From positions 62,001-126,000 of the forward strand of contig NZ_QGMZ01000014.1 of NCBI RefSeq assembly GCF_003173335.1: a stretch of DNA of 64,000 nucleotides, given 5' to 3'. The stretch comes from Methanospirillum stamsii. GTDB lineage: Archaea; Halobacteriota; Methanomicrobia; Methanomicrobiales; Methanospirillaceae. Shown piece by piece: positions 62,153-64,000 of the stretch. The notes under the pieces were generated by a model. The model was not told the origin of the DNA. It saw nothing but the letters and a program-made list of their open reading frames with translations, and ran no database searches. The position numbers were made by a program, and so were the translations under genes. Numbering within the stretch: the stretch's first letter is position 1; each line of letters opens with the position of its first letter.

Positions 62153-62725
62153 TTATTTAAAAATCAGGTGCTGTTGTCCGTATTGTTTTGTGTCTCCTGA
62201 CGAAGGAGAGGTTCTTACAGAGCAGGGGGATTCATTGAGTGTTTTCTGTATTTTGTGATTTCTTCCTCCAACTGACTTCCTGATTTTATCTGAGAGAATG
62301 ATGTACCGGTCAGACAGTGTTCCAAGAGCTTCGATGATGTTGTCATGCCGGACCGATAGCAGAACAACCGGTGCAATGTATCGTGCATGGGTTTTGCATT
62401 CCTCGGCAAGGGCAGGGATACTACTCTCGTATTCTTCCAGGTGTTCATGAGAGTACTGGATGAAGAGCAGATGTGATTCATCTTTTTTCATGGCACCGAT
62501 AAGACCGGAGATTCCCTCAACATTTCTGTAATGGATACGGTGTTTAAGATTTACCGGGAGTGTAAGGAGTGGGTCTGTATATCTGAATGAAAGGTATGAG
62601 ATTGGGCCATGAGTTGTCTGTACTGGGCCTGATATTAGTGCAATCTGAAGATCCCGTCCTGGAGCGATATAAACTGAGAACGTATTCTGGTTAATTTTCT
62701 GAAGTAAATCATATCGCCCGGTCAT
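62153..62725 (-). CDS. Hypothetical protein under the shared 19-bp element
   Basis: 190 residues from ATG 62725; the preceding TTG (62728) is less likely. Mixed alpha/beta, no membrane helix: a beta-rich first half (TFSVYIAPGRDLQIALISGP), then LLFIQYSHEHLEEYESSIPA, then a basic Ser/Lys tail. No family recognised. A TATA-like TCTTTACATA ~28 nt upstream predicts a leaderless message, with the 19-bp element directly before it. Confidence 0.6.
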   Translation of the reverse strand: MTGRYDLLQKINQNTFSVYIAPGRDLQIALISGPVQTTHGPISYLSFRYTDPLLTLPVNLKHRIHYRNVEGISGLIGAMKKDESHLLFIQYSHEHLEEYESSIPALAEECKTHARYIAPVVLLSVRHDNIIEALGTLSDRYIILSDKIRKSVGGRNHKIQKTLNESPCSVRTSPSSGDTKQYGQQHLIFK

Positions 62726-62765
62726 CAACTACGCATCTTTCACAAAAGGTATGTAAAGATTATCC

Positions 62766-62784
62766 AAACAGGGTGAAAGTGAAA
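62766..62784 (-). promoter_or_regulatory. 19-bp element upstream of TATA box, copy 2
   Basis: On the minus strand this reads TTTCACTTTCACCCTGTTT, identical to 41332-41350, and ends about 6 nt before the TATA-like TCTTTACATA of the gene starting at 62725. Same orientation and spacing relative to the promoter as copy 1. Confidence 0.6.
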
Positions 62785-62956
62785 CCGAAATAGAATTGCG
62801 TTTATTTCCCGGTTCTTGGAACAGAAGTTATTCTCATCTTTCGAGACTTAAAAGTATATGAAATAATCTGAAAATAATCAGTACCACTATCAAAGAAGGG
62901 TCTGACCTAGTACCTGATTTTTATAAAATAAAAATAGTATTCCGGGTTTTAGATTT

Positions 62957-63838
62957 TCAATAAGGGTCTGAACGGTTCTTTAATTTAACCGTGGTTGTGA
63001 TAAGGACACATCCAGCCAGCATAATGATGATTCCCAAAATTATGAATAATAATTCAAGAATAATTGCAGGAGCATAAAAAATTGTGATAAAGAGAATCAA
63101 AGAGATGATGGCAATTGCTAATCTACTGTAAAAACCTTCGGGTACAGCAGATTTTCCTTTCCTTATCCGGTTAAAAAGAAGAGCTGCACTAAAAAACATC
63201 CAGGCACCAAGAATAGAAATCAGGAGCAGGCTCCAGAAAATGAGGGGAATGTATCCGAGAATACATCCGAGAAAAATAGTAAATCCACCGTAAATTATCT
63301 CTTTTTTCTGATTCACAACTCGTGATCTCCAATCAATTCCTTTCACAATTGCAATAATACCTACCAGAATGACAAAAAATGGAATAATTTCCTCGAAAAG
63401 GCTAACGTACATTTTCTCCGGAGATAAGACGAAGGTTAATCCAAGGAGAATGAGAAATAATCCAAAAAGGGTGCCGTTTCTGATAAATGTTTCCTGGTTT
63501 TTTATTATATCCTGGGTATGGGTTGATCTTCCCCTGGCTTCAGAAAAGAGTGTGATTATTGTTTCTGAAATCATGAGGAACAGGGGGGCATCATCGATAA
63601 GATGAAGAAACGGGTGTTTCTTTGGATCATAACGGTCAAGATGAATTCGCCACTCTGTTTTAGTCTCATGGACATGATATTGACCATTCCGGTAACTGGC
63701 AATAGTTCCTGGTGAAGGAACATTAATGGTGGATTTTACCCATTCTTCACCGGGCAATTCTGTCACATTTTCTTTTGGTATTGCAATCTCCCATACTCCC
63801 TGATGCAAAGGTTTTAGGTAATCGTCGATTTTTGTCAT
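62957..63838 (-). CDS. Multi-pass membrane protein, HdeD-like C-terminal half
   Basis: 293 residues. The N-terminal ~110 residues are soluble (for example GTIASYRNGQYHVHETKTEW, then IHLDRYDPKKHPFLHLIDDA). Six or so hydrophobic helices follow from residue ~120, with paired helices as in HdeD/DUF308 proteins. Function unknown. It is 232 nt from the next gene on the same strand. Confidence 0.6.
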   Translation of the reverse strand: MTKIDDYLKPLHQGVWEIAIPKENVTELPGEEWVKSTINVPSPGTIASYRNGQYHVHETKTEWRIHLDRYDPKKHPFLHLIDDAPLFLMISETIITLFSEARGRSTHTQDIIKNQETFIRNGTLFGLFLILLGLTFVLSPEKMYVSLFEEIIPFFVILVGIIAIVKGIDWRSRVVNQKKEIIYGGFTIFLGCILGYIPLIFWSLLLISILGAWMFFSAALLFNRIRKGKSAVPEGFYSRLAIAIISLILFITIFYAPAIILELLFIILGIIIMLAGCVLITTTVKLKNRSDPY

Positions 63839-64000
63839 AATAATCGAAAGATCTGATGGAATTTTCTATGCGATTAAGAATCTTTATTTGAGAATATTCT
63901 TGTAAATGAGTATTGTTTCAATTGATATATGAAGTAAACACATTTTTAAACCGGAAACGGTCTCGACAAATTATTTTTATGAGACCCGGTCATTGAATAA

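Noticed and set aside
62885-62985. Repeated GGGTCTGA near 62896 and 62965 as a regulatory repeat
   Set aside because: Only eight bases long, twice, with one copy in a coding 3' end; too short to support.

Overview
The window comes from a hydrogenotrophic methanogenic archaeon. It carries tetrahydromethanopterin and methanofuran biosynthesis genes (mptD, mfnD, mfnF), a methanogenesis marker 14 protein, a CfbC-type NifH homologue (coenzyme F430), an F420H2 oxidase flavoprotein, archaeal phosphoribulokinase, NMD3, TBP, transcription factor S, CDC48, diphthine synthase and archaeosortase. Gene content and base composition look most like Methanospirillum or a close relative in Methanomicrobiales; that placement is an inference from families, not from a database search.

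Layout. 1-5.8 kb is a glycogen/alpha-glucan block on the minus strand (debranching enzyme cut by the left edge, two GT4-type glycosyltransferases, a GH57 amylase) interrupted by a RelE-type toxin-antitoxin pair. 6.4-14.3 kb is a tightly packed ten-gene minus-strand run: mptD, a TatD-like hydrolase, DUF424, NMD3, a Trm5/Tyw2 methyltransferase-family enzyme, coaBC, pantoate kinase, phosphopantothenate synthetase, an RFC-small-like ATPase and a methyltransferase. It diverges from purB. 15.8-19.2 kb is a set of secreted or membrane proteins. 19.4-23.4 kb holds a DUF155/RMD1-like protein, 5-formyl-THF cyclo-ligase and a CDC48 ATPase, followed by Hsp20, thioredoxin and a TMEM175-like channel to 25.3 kb. 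25.3-33.6 kb has nifB, a TPR lipoprotein, a geranylgeranyl reductase-family enzyme, pth2-truD, a riboflavin-pathway reductase, a CDP-alcohol phosphatidyltransferase converging on archaeosortase A, and transcription factor S.

33.7-38 kb holds small Cys-rich proteins, a split YeeE/YedE transporter and marker 14. 38.1-41.2 kb is a compact fprA-prk-cfbC operon. 42-50 kb carries a NusA-like KH protein with hisE, a KaiC-like/dph5/DUF357 operon, two complementary cis-prenyltransferase homologues, a radical SAM protein, glutamine synthetase and a GT2 enzyme; a tRNA-Gly(CCC) follows. 50.3-53.5 kb has an ACT protein, Sua5, a COG1665-type protein, a degenerate Cas4-like protein and DUF3467. 53.5-57.6 kb has divergent ADP-forming and AMP-forming acetyl-CoA synthetases, then TBP, rpiA, surE, the mfnD-mfnF pair and membrane or unknown genes to the right edge.

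How the genes work together: much of the window serves one-carbon and acetate-based metabolism (cofactors H4MPT, methanofuran, CoA and F430; two acetate-activating enzymes; phosphoribulokinase of the reductive hexulose-phosphate route; glycogen storage) plus core archaeal information processing and envelope lipid/glycan biosynthesis.

The most notable non-obvious signals are: an identical 19-bp element placed at the same distance upstream of the TATA box of two unrelated unknown genes (41.3 and 62.8 kb); two well-conserved genes with no canonical start codon (Sua5 and AMP-forming acetyl-CoA synthetase); a 45-nt imperfect dyad before the DUF155-like gene; a pair of complementary cis-prenyltransferase homologues; and several shared TATA boxes that appear to give divergent, partly leaderless transcripts. 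No rRNA, CRISPR array, insertion sequence or prophage was seen.
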